From Verrucomicrobiia bacterium (lineage in GTDB: Bacteria; Verrucomicrobiota; Verrucomicrobiia; Limisphaerales; Pedosphaeraceae), in NCBI GenBank assembly GCA_036268055.1, contig DATAUW010000036.1:82832-146831 (forward strand): 64,000 nucleotides of DNA, read 5' to 3'. The position numbers and the translations under genes were made by a program. The stretch's first letter is position 1. Each line of letters starts with the position of its first letter. Positions 9,194-23,034 of the stretch are shown one piece after another. Under the pieces are notes generated by a model that was not told the origin of the DNA, did no database searches, and saw only the letters and a list, made by a program, of their open reading frames with translations.

Positions 9194-10645
9194 CTACTTC
9201 ACCTTCTCGCCGGGTTTGAGTTCGATTTCCCAGCCGCCGCCGAGAGATTTGTACAGAGCGACGAGGGCGGTGGCGGTGCGGGTGTTGCTTTGCGCAAGTT
9301 GGTCCTGCGCCTGGAAAAGCACACGCTCGGCGTCGAGGACGGTGAGGAAATCCGTCGCGCCGTTTTCATAACGCTGGCGCGCGAGTGACGCAGCGCTGCG
9401 GCTGGCGGCTTCCGATTCGCGGAGAAAATCGCGGCGGGCTTGTTCGCGCGAATAATTGACAAGGGCATTTTCCGTTTCTTCAAGCGTCGTCAATACGGTG
9501 CGTTGATACATGGCAAGCGCGGCGTCGGCGCGGGCATCGGCGGCGAGCATGCGGGCGCGGACGTGGCCGTAATCCAAGGCTGACCACGTGATGCTCGGGC
9601 CGAACGACCAGGTGTCCGCCCCGCCTTTAACGAGACCACTGAGCTTGGTGGCTTCAAGCGACCAGTTGCCGTTGAAAGTCACGCGCGGAAAAAGATCGGC
9701 GGTGGCGACCCCGATGCGGGCGGTGGCGGCGGCGAGCGAGCGTTCCGCAGAGCGCACGTCGGCGCGGCGGCGCAGGAGAGTTTCGGGGTTGCTGATGGCG
9801 ATGAGCGACGGCATTTCCATGAAAGGCCGCGGGTCTTTGAGTTCAGCCGTGAGCGCGGTTGGCGGTTGCCCAGTGAGAACACTGAGGCGGTGCGTGGCAC
9901 GCGCAACTTCGGCCTGCAACGGCGGAATGTCGGCGAGGGTGTTGTTCAACTGGGCGCGGGCGCGGTCCACGTCGAGTTGCGTGCCGCGGCCGCCGTCGCG
10001 CGTGTCCTCGGTGATCTTCAAAGTCTGCCGCTGGTTGTCGGCATTTTGTTCGGCGGTGATGAGTTCGCCTTGCGCGCCGAGCAACTCGAAATAATTTCGC
10101 GCGACTTCGGAGATGACCGAGACCAAAATATCGCGGCGATTGGCCACGGCGGCTTGCACTTCATCGCTGCTGGCCTCGACCGAGCGGCGGACGCGGCCAA
10201 AGATGTCGAGTTCCCAGGTGGCATCGAAACCCGCGTCGTAAAGTTCAAGATGGCGGGACGTGCTCGTGCCGCCGGTCGGCACGAAAGCGCGGCTGTATTG
10301 GGTGTCGGTATAACTGGCATTACCGTTGGCGACCGGCAGCAAATCAAACACGGCGCTGTTCCGCAACGCGCGGGCTTCGCGAAGATTCGCGGTGGCGATG
10401 CGCAGGTCGTGGTTGCCGGCGCGGGCCATTTCCACAAGTTTCGTGAGTTCGGGATCGTTGAAGCCCTGCCACCAGGCGATGGCAGTTTCGTTGGTGGAAA
10501 GATTGGTTTGCGCGCCGTTCTCGAATGCGGAATCCACCTTGATTTTCGGCGGATGATAATTCGGCCCGACGGCGCAACCCGCGAGCAAAACAATCAACAA
10601 AATAATTCCACTGAGTTGAAAACTTTTCCGGAGCGAATCGTGCAA
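9194..10645 (-). CDS. Outer-membrane efflux lipoprotein of an RND pump (NodT/OprM type)
   Basis: Outer-membrane channel of a tripartite efflux system, last gene of the tetR-MFP-RND-OMP operon. From TTG 10645 the protein has 483 residues. A lipoprotein signal ends in VLLAGC with the Cys at residue 24, followed by CAVGPNYHPP, the usual NodT-family opening. Two TolC-like repeats follow (ELTKLVEMARAGNHDLRIA; RQRYENGATDFLTVLDAER). The frame is open to ATG 10963, but that extension is a translated palindromic repeat and would place the lipobox at residue 130. I therefore prefer the TTG, although no ribosome site supports it. Confidence 0.9.
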   Translation of the reverse strand: MHDSLRKSFQLSGIILLIVLLAGCAVGPNYHPPKIKVDSAFENGAQTNLSTNETAIAWWQGFNDPELTKLVEMARAGNHDLRIATANLREARALRNSAVFDLLPVANGNASYTDTQYSRAFVPTGGTSTSRHLELYDAGFDATWELDIFGRVRRSVEASSDEVQAAVANRRDILVSVISEVARNYFELLGAQGELITAEQNADNQRQTLKITEDTRDGGRGTQLDVDRARAQLNNTLADIPPLQAEVARATHRLSVLTGQPPTALTAELKDPRPFMEMPSLIAISNPETLLRRRADVRSAERSLAAATARIGVATADLFPRVTFNGNWSLEATKLSGLVKGGADTWSFGPSITWSALDYGHVRARMLAADARADAALAMYQRTVLTTLEETENALVNYSREQARRDFLRESEAASRSAASLARQRYENGATDFLTVLDAERVLFQAQDQLAQSNTRTATALVALYKSLGGGWEIELKPGEKVK

Positions 10646-10658
10646 CCAAGATTGTTTG

Positions 10659-10806
10659 GGGGAGCGCACGCGCCCTCGCGTGCAGTGGTCGGCGCCCTCG
10701 CCGGACACATCCTGGGGAAAGGCGGATACGTCCTTAAATAGAATAGGCCTTTCGGACTGACTGGCGAGGGCGCCAGTCAGAGCACGCGAGGGCGCGTGCG
10801 CTCCCC
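10659..10806. repeat. 148-bp palindromic element with 25-bp perfect arms
   Basis: The arms 10659-10683 and 10782-10806 are perfect inverted copies of 25 bases. A second, imperfect pair lies just inside (GGCGCCCTCGCC against GGCGAGGGCGCC). The element sits between the RND gene and the proposed start of the outer-membrane gene, inside an open frame. It looks like a small non-autonomous element or a strong RNA hairpin in the operon mRNA. Confidence 0.88.
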
Positions 10807-10974
10807 GGGAATGGCGGAAACCGCTTGCTTTGGACGTCACCAACGATTTTGCCGCTTTCCTTAAACGCGATCCAAAAAAGGTAAAGCTATGCTTACTTCT
10901 CCGGGACAAATTAGGTTCAGACTCCGGGCAGATTTTATTTTTCACGATGGAATGGAAGTTCATAGGCGTGCCGG

Positions 10975-13900
10975 TTACGAGTGGGTGGGCGCAGCGCCGG
11001 GATTGGCGGCGACGGCGGGAGCGGCGGATTTTCTCCGGTCGGTGAACCAGCGGATGACATAATAAAATACCGGCGTGAGGAAGATGCCGAAGAACGTCAC
11101 GCCCAACATGCCGCTGAACACGGCGGTGCCGAGTGCCTGGCGCATTTCCGAACCGGCGCCTTTCGCGAGCACGAGCGGCACGACGCCGAAGATGAACGCG
11201 AACGACGTCATCAAGATCGGACGCAAACGCAGACGGCTGGCGTCAATCGCGGCATCGCGTCGCGACAGTCCGTGGTCTTGCCGCTGCTTGGCGAATTCGA
11301 CGATGAGAATCGCGTTTTTGCACGCGAGGCCGACCAGCACGACGAACCCGACCTGGGTGAAAATATTATTATCCATGCCGCGGAAGAAAACGCCAGTGAG
11401 CGCGCACAACAAACACATCGGCACGATCAAGATGATGGCGAGCGGCAGCGACCAGCTTTCATAAAGCGCCGCGAGCGTGAGGAACACGAACAACACGCAC
11501 AGCGGAAAGACGAACACGGCGGTGTTGCCCGCGAGAATTTCCTGGAGCGTCAGTTCGGTCCACTCGATGGCCATGCCCGGCGGCAGGTTGTCGCGCGCGA
11601 TGCGTTCCATCGCGGTCACAGCTTCGCCGGAACTCACGCCCGGCGCAGCGCTGCCGTTCATCTCGGCGGAGGGATACATATTATAACGGACAATTTTGTC
11701 GGGGCCGGTGATTGGCTTGACCGTGACCAAGGAGCCGAGCGGAACCATCTGGCCATCGGCGGTGCGGGTCTTGAGATTGAGAATGTCATTGGGTTCGCGG
11801 CGGAATTGCGAATCGGCCTGCGCGGTGACCTGATAGGTGCGGCCGAACAAATTGAAATCGTTCACGTAAAGCGAGCCGAGATAAACCTGCAACGTATCGA
11901 AAACATCGCTGAGCGGGACGCCCATCGTCTTGGCTTTGGAACGATTGATGTCCACGTAAAGTTGCGGCACGCTGGCGCGGAAGGTGGTGTAAGTTCCAGC
12001 AAGCGATTTGTCGTTATTCGCCGCGCCCATGAGTTGATAAGAAGCGGCTTGCAGCGCGTTCAGGTCCGCGCCGGAGCGGTCTTCGACCTGCAATTTAAAT
12101 CCACCGACGACGCCGAGGCCATTGACGGCTGGCGGCGGGAACACGAGCACGACGCCTTCCTGAATTCCCGCGAAGCGCTTGCGCAATTCATTGACGATGT
12201 TATCGCTCGACAAACCTTTGCCGAGACGTTCGTCGGGCGGATCGAGGATGAGGAAGATCGTGCCAGCGTTGGGGCTGGCGGTGAGGCTGCTCGCGGAAAG
12301 TCCGGCGAGATCAATCGTGGCCAGCACACCGGGAACTTTGCGGGCAATCGCGCTGAGGCGATCCACGACGGCTTCCGTGCGTTCAAGCGAGGCGGCATCG
12401 GGCAACTGCGTGACGATGACGACGTAGCCCTTGTCCTGCGGCGGAATGAAACCGGTCGGGACGGTCTTAAAACCAAAATAAGTGAGACACAGCAAACCGA
12501 GATAAACCACAAACGCGACGGCGCTCAAGCGGATGAGTCCGCCGACGATGCGGCCATAACCATTCGTGGTGCTCGTGAACACGCGGTTGAAGCCGCGGAA
12601 GAACCAGCCGAAAGTTGTGTTGAGGAATTTTGAGAACCAATCAGGTTTGGCATCGTGCGGCTTGAGCAGGATGGCGCACAGTGCGGGACTGAGCGTGAGG
12701 GAATTGAAAGTTGAGATGAGCGTCGAGACGGCAATCGTCAGCGCGAACTGGCGATAGAATTGGCCGGTGATGCCGCTGATGAACGCCGTGGGAATGAACA
12801 CCGCGCAAAGCACGAGGCCGACTGCGACCACCGCGCCGCTGACTTCGTCCATCGCGCGCCGCGTGGCTTCGTGCGGTTCGTAGCCAAGCGCAATATTACG
12901 CTCGACGTTTTCGACGACGACGATGGCGTCATCCACGACGATGCCGATGGCGAGCACGAGGCCGAAGAGCGAAAGATTGTTGAGCGAGAAACCCATCGCC
13001 GCCATCGCGGCGAAAGTTCCGATCAACGAAACCGGAACGGCGAGCAAGGGAATGATCGAGGCGCGCCAGCTTTGCAGGAAGATGACGACCACGAGCACGA
13101 CGAGAATCATCGCCTCCATGAACGTGTGAAACACGGCGCGGATGGAATCGCGGGTGAAGCCGGTGGTATCGAACACGATTTTATAATCAAGGCCGGGTGG
13201 GAAATTTTGCTTCAACTTTTCCATCAGCGCGTGGACGGCGTCGGAAGTTTCGAGCGAATTGGAACCGGGCAACTGGAAGATGCCGATGGTGGACGTGGGC
13301 TGGCCGTTGAGCTTGCTGTCCATGCTGTAATCGCGCGCGGCGAGTTCCACGCGGGCGACGTCACGGATGCGCGTGATCTCGCCATTTGCGCCGCTCTTGA
13401 TGACGATGTCGCCAAATTGTTCCTCATTGGCAAGGCGGCCTTGCGCGCTCACGGCGAGTTGAAATGCGACGCCTTTGCCCATGGGTTGCTGGCCGATGGT
13501 GCCAGCGGCGACCTGGACATTTTGTTCACGAATGGCGTTGATGACGTCGTCAGCGGTGAGGTTGCGCGAGGCGATTTTTTCGGGATCGAGCCACACGCGC
13601 ATCGCATAATCGCGCGCACCGAAAACCGTGACGAGACCCACGCCGGGCAAACGCGCGATGGCGTCCTTCACTTGAAGGTACGCATAATTATCAATGTAGA
13701 GTTTGTCGAAGCGGCCATCGGGCGACGTGAGATTGACCACGAGCGTGATGTCGGGCGAACGCTTTTCCGTGGTCACACCGACGCGGCGGACTTCCTCGGG
13801 CAAACGCGGTTCGGCGACGGCGACGCGGTTTTGGACGAGCACCTGCGCCTTGTCAATGTCCGTGCCGAGCTTGAAGGTGACGGTGAGTTGCATGCTGCCG

Positions 13901-14160
13901 TCCGCGGCGCATTGGGCGGACATGTAGAGCATGTTTTCGACGCCGTTGACTTCCTGTTCGATGGGCGCGGCGACGGTCTCGGCGACGACCTGCGGGTTCG
14001 CGCCGGGATAGGTCGTGCTGACGACCACGGTGGGCGGCACGATGTCGGGGAATTGCGCGATGGGCAGCTTGAAAATGGCCAGCGCGCCGACGATCACGAT
14101 CGCGATGGAGAGCACCGACGCGAAGATCGGGCGGTTGATGAAGAAGTGGGAGAATTTCAT
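10975..14160 (-). CDS. RND multidrug efflux transporter, inner-membrane subunit (HAE1 family)
   Basis: Proton-driven export pump of the AcrB/MexF type, 1061 residues with the usual twelve membrane spans and two large periplasmic loops. Typical motifs are visible. Near the N-terminus are FKLPIAQFPDIVPP and TYPGANPQVV. Membrane span 4 has GIVVDDAIVVVENVERNI with the paired Asp residues of the proton relay. FKTVPTGFIPPQDKGY begins the second loop, and GLACKNAILIVEFAKQ lies in the second half. Length matches the family. It lies 11 bases downstream of the membrane fusion gene and is co-transcribed with it. Substrates cannot be told from sequence. Confidence 0.97.
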   Translation of the reverse strand: MKFSHFFINRPIFASVLSIAIVIVGALAIFKLPIAQFPDIVPPTVVVSTTYPGANPQVVAETVAAPIEQEVNGVENMLYMSAQCAADGSMQLTVTFKLGTDIDKAQVLVQNRVAVAEPRLPEEVRRVGVTTEKRSPDITLVVNLTSPDGRFDKLYIDNYAYLQVKDAIARLPGVGLVTVFGARDYAMRVWLDPEKIASRNLTADDVINAIREQNVQVAAGTIGQQPMGKGVAFQLAVSAQGRLANEEQFGDIVIKSGANGEITRIRDVARVELAARDYSMDSKLNGQPTSTIGIFQLPGSNSLETSDAVHALMEKLKQNFPPGLDYKIVFDTTGFTRDSIRAVFHTFMEAMILVVLVVVIFLQSWRASIIPLLAVPVSLIGTFAAMAAMGFSLNNLSLFGLVLAIGIVVDDAIVVVENVERNIALGYEPHEATRRAMDEVSGAVVAVGLVLCAVFIPTAFISGITGQFYRQFALTIAVSTLISTFNSLTLSPALCAILLKPHDAKPDWFSKFLNTTFGWFFRGFNRVFTSTTNGYGRIVGGLIRLSAVAFVVYLGLLCLTYFGFKTVPTGFIPPQDKGYVVIVTQLPDAASLERTEAVVDRLSAIARKVPGVLATIDLAGLSASSLTASPNAGTIFLILDPPDERLGKGLSSDNIVNELRKRFAGIQEGVVLVFPPPAVNGLGVVGGFKLQVEDRSGADLNALQAASYQLMGAANNDKSLAGTYTTFRASVPQLYVDINRSKAKTMGVPLSDVFDTLQVYLGSLYVNDFNLFGRTYQVTAQADSQFRREPNDILNLKTRTADGQMVPLGSLVTVKPITGPDKIVRYNMYPSAEMNGSAAPGVSSGEAVTAMERIARDNLPPGMAIEWTELTLQEILAGNTAVFVFPLCVLFVFLTLAALYESWSLPLAIILIVPMCLLCALTGVFFRGMDNNIFTQVGFVVLVGLACKNAILIVEFAKQRQDHGLSRRDAAIDASRLRLRPILMTSFAFIFGVVPLVLAKGAGSEMRQALGTAVFSGMLGVTFFGIFLTPVFYYVIRWFTDRRKSAAPAVAANPGAAPTHS

Positions 14161-14171
14161 GATGCCTCGAA

Positions 14172-15344
14172 TTATTGGGCGGCAACGGGCGTGGCCGTGG
14201 CACCGGGGGTAGCGCGAGTGGCCGTGACTTTCACGCCGGGACGCACGGACATGAGGCCGTTCACGATGACCCAGTCGTTGGATGCGAGACCGTCACGCAC
14301 GAGGCGCAGGCCATCAATGATGGGGCCAAGCGTGATTTTTTTGTATTCGACGGTGTTCGTCTCGCTGACGGTATAGACAAATTTTTGGCCTTGGTCGGTG
14401 CCGACGGCTTCGTCGGGAATCAACAGGCCGGAATGTTTCGCGCTGCCGGGAATGCGCACGCGGGCGAAATAGCCGGGCTGCAAAATATGTTCGGGGCCGG
14501 GATTGGTGAACGTGCCGCGGATGCGCAACGTGCCGGTGGTGGGGTCAACCATGTTGTCCACGAAATCAATGATGCCTTTGTGCGGATAATTGGTTTCATT
14601 CTGGAGTTCGAGTTCGCAGGCGACTTTGCCGCCGTTGAAATTTTCATTACCGTCTTGCGCGAGTTGGCGATATTTGAGGACCGCGCCTTCGTCGGCATCA
14701 ATGTAACAATAGATGGGGTCGAGCGAGACGATGGTGGTGAGCAAGGTGGATTGGCCCTGGTTGCCATTGACGAGATTGCCCTCGGTGATGAGCTTGCGGC
14801 CGATGCGGCCATCAATCGGCGAGGTGATGTGGGTGTATTCGAGATTGAGCTTGGCGGTCTCGTTCATGGCGCGCGAGGATTGCAGGCTGGCGTCCATTTG
14901 CTGGACCATTTTGCTGCGCGAATCGGCTTCCTCTTCGGAAATGGCTTTGGCTTTCAACAGGCGGTCGGCGCGGGCGAGGTCGTTGGAGGCGAGTTCGAGT
15001 TTGCTTTCCATTTGCGCGATGTCGGAAGCGGTGCGGTCCACTTCGGCCTGGTATTGGCGCGGATCAATGACGAAGAGCAGGTCGCCTTTTTTGACTTCGG
15101 CGCCGTCCTTGAAATGCACGGACTCGAGGTAGCCGCTCACGCGGGCGCGCACCTCGACCATGTCCACGGCTTCGAGGCGGCCGGGAAATTCATCCCACTC
15201 CACAACTTCGCGCTGGATGGGTTGATTGGCGGTGACGGCGGCGGGCGGGCGTTCGGCAGCGGGTGGCGGCTTGGAGCAACCGGCGGCGAGGAGCGCGATG
15301 GTGGCCAAAGTAGCCAAAATGGCAAAGAGGAGTCGTTGTTTCAT
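14172..15344 (-). CDS. RND efflux membrane fusion (periplasmic adaptor) lipoprotein
   Basis: Links the RND pump to the outer-membrane channel. From ATG 15344 (MKQRLLFAILATLATIALLA) the signal peptide ends in a lipobox LLAAGC. The adaptor domains follow: the barrel-sandwich half VEVRARVSGYLESVHFKDGA, a helical hairpin, the second half NLEYTHITSPIDGRIGR, and a beta-barrel ending with LRIRGTFTNPG. The frame is open to 15464, but that part overlaps the tetR gene. About 390 residues, as expected for AcrA/MexA relatives. Confidence 0.95.
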   Translation of the reverse strand: MKQRLLFAILATLATIALLAAGCSKPPPAAERPPAAVTANQPIQREVVEWDEFPGRLEAVDMVEVRARVSGYLESVHFKDGAEVKKGDLLFVIDPRQYQAEVDRTASDIAQMESKLELASNDLARADRLLKAKAISEEEADSRSKMVQQMDASLQSSRAMNETAKLNLEYTHITSPIDGRIGRKLITEGNLVNGNQGQSTLLTTIVSLDPIYCYIDADEGAVLKYRQLAQDGNENFNGGKVACELELQNETNYPHKGIIDFVDNMVDPTTGTLRIRGTFTNPGPEHILQPGYFARVRIPGSAKHSGLLIPDEAVGTDQGQKFVYTVSETNTVEYKKITLGPIIDGLRLVRDGLASNDWVIVNGLMSVRPGVKVTATRATPGATATPVAAQ

Positions 15345-15384
15345 AGTAAATGGTGAATGGTCACTCACTGGTGTCATAAATAAA

Positions 15385-16062
15385 TCAGGCTTCGCTGAAG
15401 GACAGCGCGAGCGCGTTGGGGTTGTAATAGGTGGCGATGGCTTTATCGGTGAGGCCCATGCCACGCAAGGCGAACCAGACGACTTGGTTCAAAAGTTCTT
15501 CGGGCGAGGCTTTGTAATCGGTGGCCGGTTTGGCGGGCAAATTCACGAGCGCGAGCCATGCGCCAACGTGATAGGCGAAGAGCGCGCTGTTGCTTTTGCT
15601 GACGGGGCTCGGGACGGCATCGCCCGCGCGGACGGCGGCGGTGAGGCAGGCTTCCATCTGCGAGAAGAAACAGCCGAATCGATTTTTGTAAGCGAGCCGC
15701 GCGAAAGTGCCGTCTTCAAGAAAGCTTTTAAGCATGAGCCGATGGCGCGTGTCCCATTCGATCTTGCCCGCGGGCCGGCCGAGCACGAGGGCGCGCATGA
15801 GAAAATAAACGAGATGCACGAGCGTGGAAGCAGAGGGCTTGAGGTCGGCGAGACGTTGCGAAATGGCGTCGGTGGCCTGGCAACTGTAATTCTGGATCTC
15901 GGTGTAGAGCGCTTCCTTGCCGGGAAAATGTTTGTAGAGCAGCGGCTCGGAGACACCGGCGGCGCGGGCGAGTTCCTTGGTGGTGGTCTCGGCGAAGCCC
16001 TGGCGCGCAAAAAGCGGGAGCGCGGCCTTCACGATGGCCACCTTCCGATCTTTTGCTGTCAT
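15385..16062 (-). CDS. TetR-family repressor of the efflux operon
   Basis: 225 residues from ATG 16062; an in-frame TTG lies six codons upstream. The N-terminus is a TetR helix-turn-helix: KVAIVKAALPLFARQGF, then TTTKELARAAGVSEPLLYKHFPGKEAL. The rest is a helical ligand-binding domain without specific signature. It is first in the efflux operon, 40 bases before the adaptor gene, so repressor and pump are co-transcribed. A 20-bp perfect palindrome at 16090-16109 is the likely autoregulatory operator. Confidence 0.94.
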   Translation of the reverse strand: MTAKDRKVAIVKAALPLFARQGFAETTTKELARAAGVSEPLLYKHFPGKEALYTEIQNYSCQATDAISQRLADLKPSASTLVHLVYFLMRALVLGRPAGKIEWDTRHRLMLKSFLEDGTFARLAYKNRFGCFFSQMEACLTAAVRAGDAVPSPVSKSNSALFAYHVGAWLALVNLPAKPATDYKASPEELLNQVVWFALRGMGLTDKAIATYYNPNALALSFSEA

Positions 16063-16089
16063 GCGCCGTTTATTTTTCAAGCGGCGCGT

Positions 16090-16109
16090 AAGTTAGTGCG
16101 TGCTAACTT
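16090..16109. promoter_or_regulatory. Probable TetR operator
   Basis: AAGTTAG, six bases, CTAACTT: a perfect 20-base palindrome 27 bases upstream of the tetR start. Its size and symmetry suit a TetR dimer, and its position would control the whole efflux operon. Confidence 0.8.
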
Positions 16110-16142
16110 GGGTGTCAAAGATTTTTTTTTGGCGGTTTTTTT

Positions 16143-16380
16143 AGCCACGGATGGAACACGGGAGAAACACGGATGGGATTTTTTACCGCGGAGACGCGGA
16201 GGCGCGGAGAGAAGGGGAATTAAAAATGGGGGCGGAGTTTTCAATGGGAGGCGGTGGTGGATGCGGTTGGGAATATTTGTTCCCTTGATTGGGGGATGGG
16301 CTTGCCTCGCTGCGCTCGGGATAGTTTTTTAGAAGGAATTGTGGATCCTCCCGGCTTAGGCCGGGGGGTTAATGAGAAGG
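16143..16380. repeat. Cluster of dispersed repeat modules
   Basis: This non-coding stretch holds three module types. AGCCACGGATGGAACACGG plus AAACACGGATGG lies at 16143-16176. ACCGCGGAGACGCGGAGGCG lies at 16185-16213. From about 16290 comes the module GCTTGCCTCGCTGCGCTCG, then a hairpin CCTCCCGGC/GCCGGGGGG (16347-16368), then TTAATGAGAAG. The last module recurs at 54.3 and 63.7 kb with different hairpin stems. Confidence 0.8.
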
Positions 16381-16457
16381 GGTAGGTTTAGGGATGCGTG
16401 AATTAGTCAGCAGGTAAAGTCATCGTTGAAAGGACATTTGCAGCGCGGCCTCGGGTC

Positions 16458-17006
16458 CTAAAAATTTTGTTTTGGCGAAACGTGGGCCTTGATTTGATTT
16501 TTGAAATCTGCGGCGGCGGCGGGTGATGGGAAGCAACGCCGAGGAATGTAATGAACGATATTTCCACCGACGTATAAAAATATGAATCCTCCTGCGTCGC
16601 GCATTTTATGAAAACCTTTCCACAGATGAATGGATTCGCTGGTTTCCGATCGGGCGACCAAGGCATCCTCACGAATTATAATTTCTTGTTTGCCCAGGAC
16701 TCCCAAGGATTGGCTGGAAAAGAGCAAGGCGATCTGAACAACAATTTGCAACGCTATCATAAAACCCAGTATTCCGCAGAATGCGATTATAAAGAAAAAT
16801 GTTTCGAACAAAATTGGGTTGGGTGACTTCCCTGGTCCGGGTGGATTGATGGCCGGTAGCGCTATGCTAAAAAATAAAATCATGCCGACGAGGAAGCGGT
16901 TCTGGGTAATGCCCCACAGACGGCATTGCAAAAGATCCCAGCGATTTAAATTGAAAGTGATTGAAACAGGCGCCGGAGCAGTCGAAGGCGTGGGTGGTGG
17001 ATTCAT
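16458..17006 (-). CDS. Membrane protein with a YcxB-like C-terminal domain
   Basis: 182 residues from ATG 17006 (a TTG at 17045 would add 13). After a proline-rich start come two membrane helices (LVGMILFFSIALPAI; FFFIIAFCGILGFMIALQIV). A soluble domain follows that reads like YcxB/PH-type domains (EIIIREDALVARSETSESIHLW, GGFIFLYVGGNIVHYIPRRCF, then an aromatic/helical end). YcxB-like proteins are small bacterial membrane proteins of unknown role. It stands alone among repeats, with no ribosome site. Family call moderate. Confidence 0.7.
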   Translation of the reverse strand: MNPPPTPSTAPAPVSITFNLNRWDLLQCRLWGITQNRFLVGMILFFSIALPAINPPGPGKSPNPILFETFFFIIAFCGILGFMIALQIVVQIALLFSSQSLGVLGKQEIIIREDALVARSETSESIHLWKGFHKMRDAGGFIFLYVGGNIVHYIPRRCFPSPAAAADFKNQIKAHVSPKQNF

Positions 17007-19531
<2,525 letters not shown>

Positions 19532-19566
19532 TTAAACCCAAGCAGCACAACATATGAACTGATAAT

Positions 19567-20247
19567 ATGCCCGAAAGACAAGTCCCCCGAATTTCCATCA
19601 ACAAGCTAGGTGAGTACTTGGTTGCGACTCCCAGCCGTCGCCGGGCTATTATAAAGGAACAAAAATATCCGGCCGCTTATCGCGTATCTTGGTATTCTCA
19701 AGCTGACCACGCCATTTCAGATTGGTTTTTAAGTCCAACACACGACAAAGCAATTCTTACAAACCATATTAACCAAATCGGCCAATTAGTAGCTTTAAAG
19801 GAACAAGAACGACAAAGAAATCAAAATTGCGTCGAAGCGATTATCGCCTTTGGAAAAATCGCTGACGGTTTGGATTTGGCCGATGTTGAGGTTATTGAAT
19901 GTCGGCACGGAGCTTCAAAACTATTAATAGCGGGAGTGGAAATCAGTGTCAGGCCAGAATTTATTCTAAGACGTTCGAAGGATGGCCAATCTGAAATTGG
20001 AATAGAGAAAATTTATTTTTCTAAGAATAATCGGCTAACTGAAGATTCGGGTGCATATGTGGCCGCGCTGGTTCGGCGTTATGCTGAAGAATATTTGATG
20101 TCCCAAGGCCAGGTAAATTATCGAAATTGCAGCGTGTTAGACGTATTTGGAGAAAGGATTTTTTGCTCTCCTCGCTTAATGTCCAGGAAATTGCAAGATG
20201 TTGAATCGGCTTGCCAAGAAATTGCTGCGCGATGGGATACTATCTGA
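19567..20247 (+). CDS. Unknown protein, first gene of an AT-rich pair within the chaperone cluster
   Basis: 226 residues, family not recognised. It has no signal or membrane segment, so it is probably cytosolic. The N-terminal third is basic and rich in aromatic residues (RRRAIIKEQKYPAAYRVSWY). A central helix follows (LVALKEQERQRNQNCVEAII), then an alpha/beta-looking part (VEVIECRHGASKLLIAGVEI, RPEFILRRSKDG) and a helical C-terminus. Base composition is clearly more AT-rich than dnaK and groEL. It lies 35 bases after dnaK and 13 bases before its partner, so it could be read through from dnaK. The pair looks acquired. Confidence 0.75.
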   Translation: MPERQVPRISINKLGEYLVATPSRRRAIIKEQKYPAAYRVSWYSQADHAISDWFLSPTHDKAILTNHINQIGQLVALKEQERQRNQNCVEAIIAFGKIADGLDLADVEVIECRHGASKLLIAGVEISVRPEFILRRSKDGQSEIGIEKIYFSKNNRLTEDSGAYVAALVRRYAEEYLMSQGQVNYRNCSVLDVFGERIFCSPRLMSRKLQDVESACQEIAARWDTI

Positions 20248-20260
20248 GAAGTGATCTCTA

Positions 20261-20929
20261 ATGACAAACATAATTCCAGAGATTACAAATGCGATCACCC
20301 CTATCAATGGGTTGGATGTGGTCAAACAGGTAAACGATTTTTACTCGACATCCTTTACCCAATTATTGGTTTTCTTTTCAATAGTTAGCACGATTGGATG
20401 TGTTGTTATTCCAATACTCGCCCAGTGGTATCAAAAAAATCAATTAAAGATTCGCGAAAAAGAGTTAGCGCTTGAGCTTAAACGGCTTGTAGAAGAAAAG
20501 ACAAAAAAATTTGTGGCCGAAATGGACAAAAAATTTGAGGAAGAAAAAAAAACTATAGCATCGTCATTGGCGGAAAATGTCACTTTGATCGAAAAGCGTG
20601 CGACTAAAGCAGAAGGATACGTTTTTCAACTTCAGGGCAACGGCAACATTGAGCGTGGTGATTATGTTCAATCTTGTATTGATTACTTGGCCGCCGCTAG
20701 GTCTTATTGCAAGTGTAATAATGGTAGCAATTTACCCACGATTCTCAATATTTTATCTGATAAAATATTACCCAAGCTGAATATGGAACAGCTAAAGGAA
20801 GATGGACTAAGTGAGAGTATTGCATATCAACTTGAGGAAGTTTCAAAAACAAATCATAACGGCTTTTTAGATGTACTTTTGATTAAAACAAATGAGGCTT
20901 TCCGAAAAGCAAAAGAAAGACGTGGCTAG
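20261..20929 (+). CDS. Unknown membrane-anchored coiled-coil protein
   Basis: 222 residues, family not recognised. One membrane helix lies near residues 34-54 (LLVFFSIVSTIGCVVIPILA). A long charged coiled coil follows (about 60-120; IREKELALELKRLVEEKTKK, then EMDKKFEEEKKTIASSLAEN). The C-terminal half is helical and TPR-like (GNIERGDYVQSCIDYLAAAR). It would sit in the inner membrane with the coiled coil inside. It is paired with the gene 13 bases upstream and is equally AT-rich. The stop codon is part of a perfect palindrome, TAGCCAGATCTGGCTA (20927-20942). Confidence 0.75.
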   Translation: MTNIIPEITNAITPINGLDVVKQVNDFYSTSFTQLLVFFSIVSTIGCVVIPILAQWYQKNQLKIREKELALELKRLVEEKTKKFVAEMDKKFEEEKKTIASSLAENVTLIEKRATKAEGYVFQLQGNGNIERGDYVQSCIDYLAAARSYCKCNNGSNLPTILNILSDKILPKLNMEQLKEDGLSESIAYQLEEVSKTNHNGFLDVLLIKTNEAFRKAKERRG

Positions 20930-21023
20930 CCAGATCTGGCTAAAGATTTTCAAATTTTCCCGACCGCGAGTGTGGCGGGACTTGATTCAAACAAATCAAC
21001 AAACCAAAAAACATAACTGAAAT

Positions 21024-22999
<1,976 letters not shown>

Positions 23000-23034
23000 G
23001 CAAGCCTCCGCTGGTAGAGCGGAACTGAACATTG

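Noticed and set aside
19567..20247. PD-(D/E)xK nuclease fold
   Set aside because: RPEFILR and GIEKIYF loosely recall the motif, but the spacing and the ExK pair do not fit.
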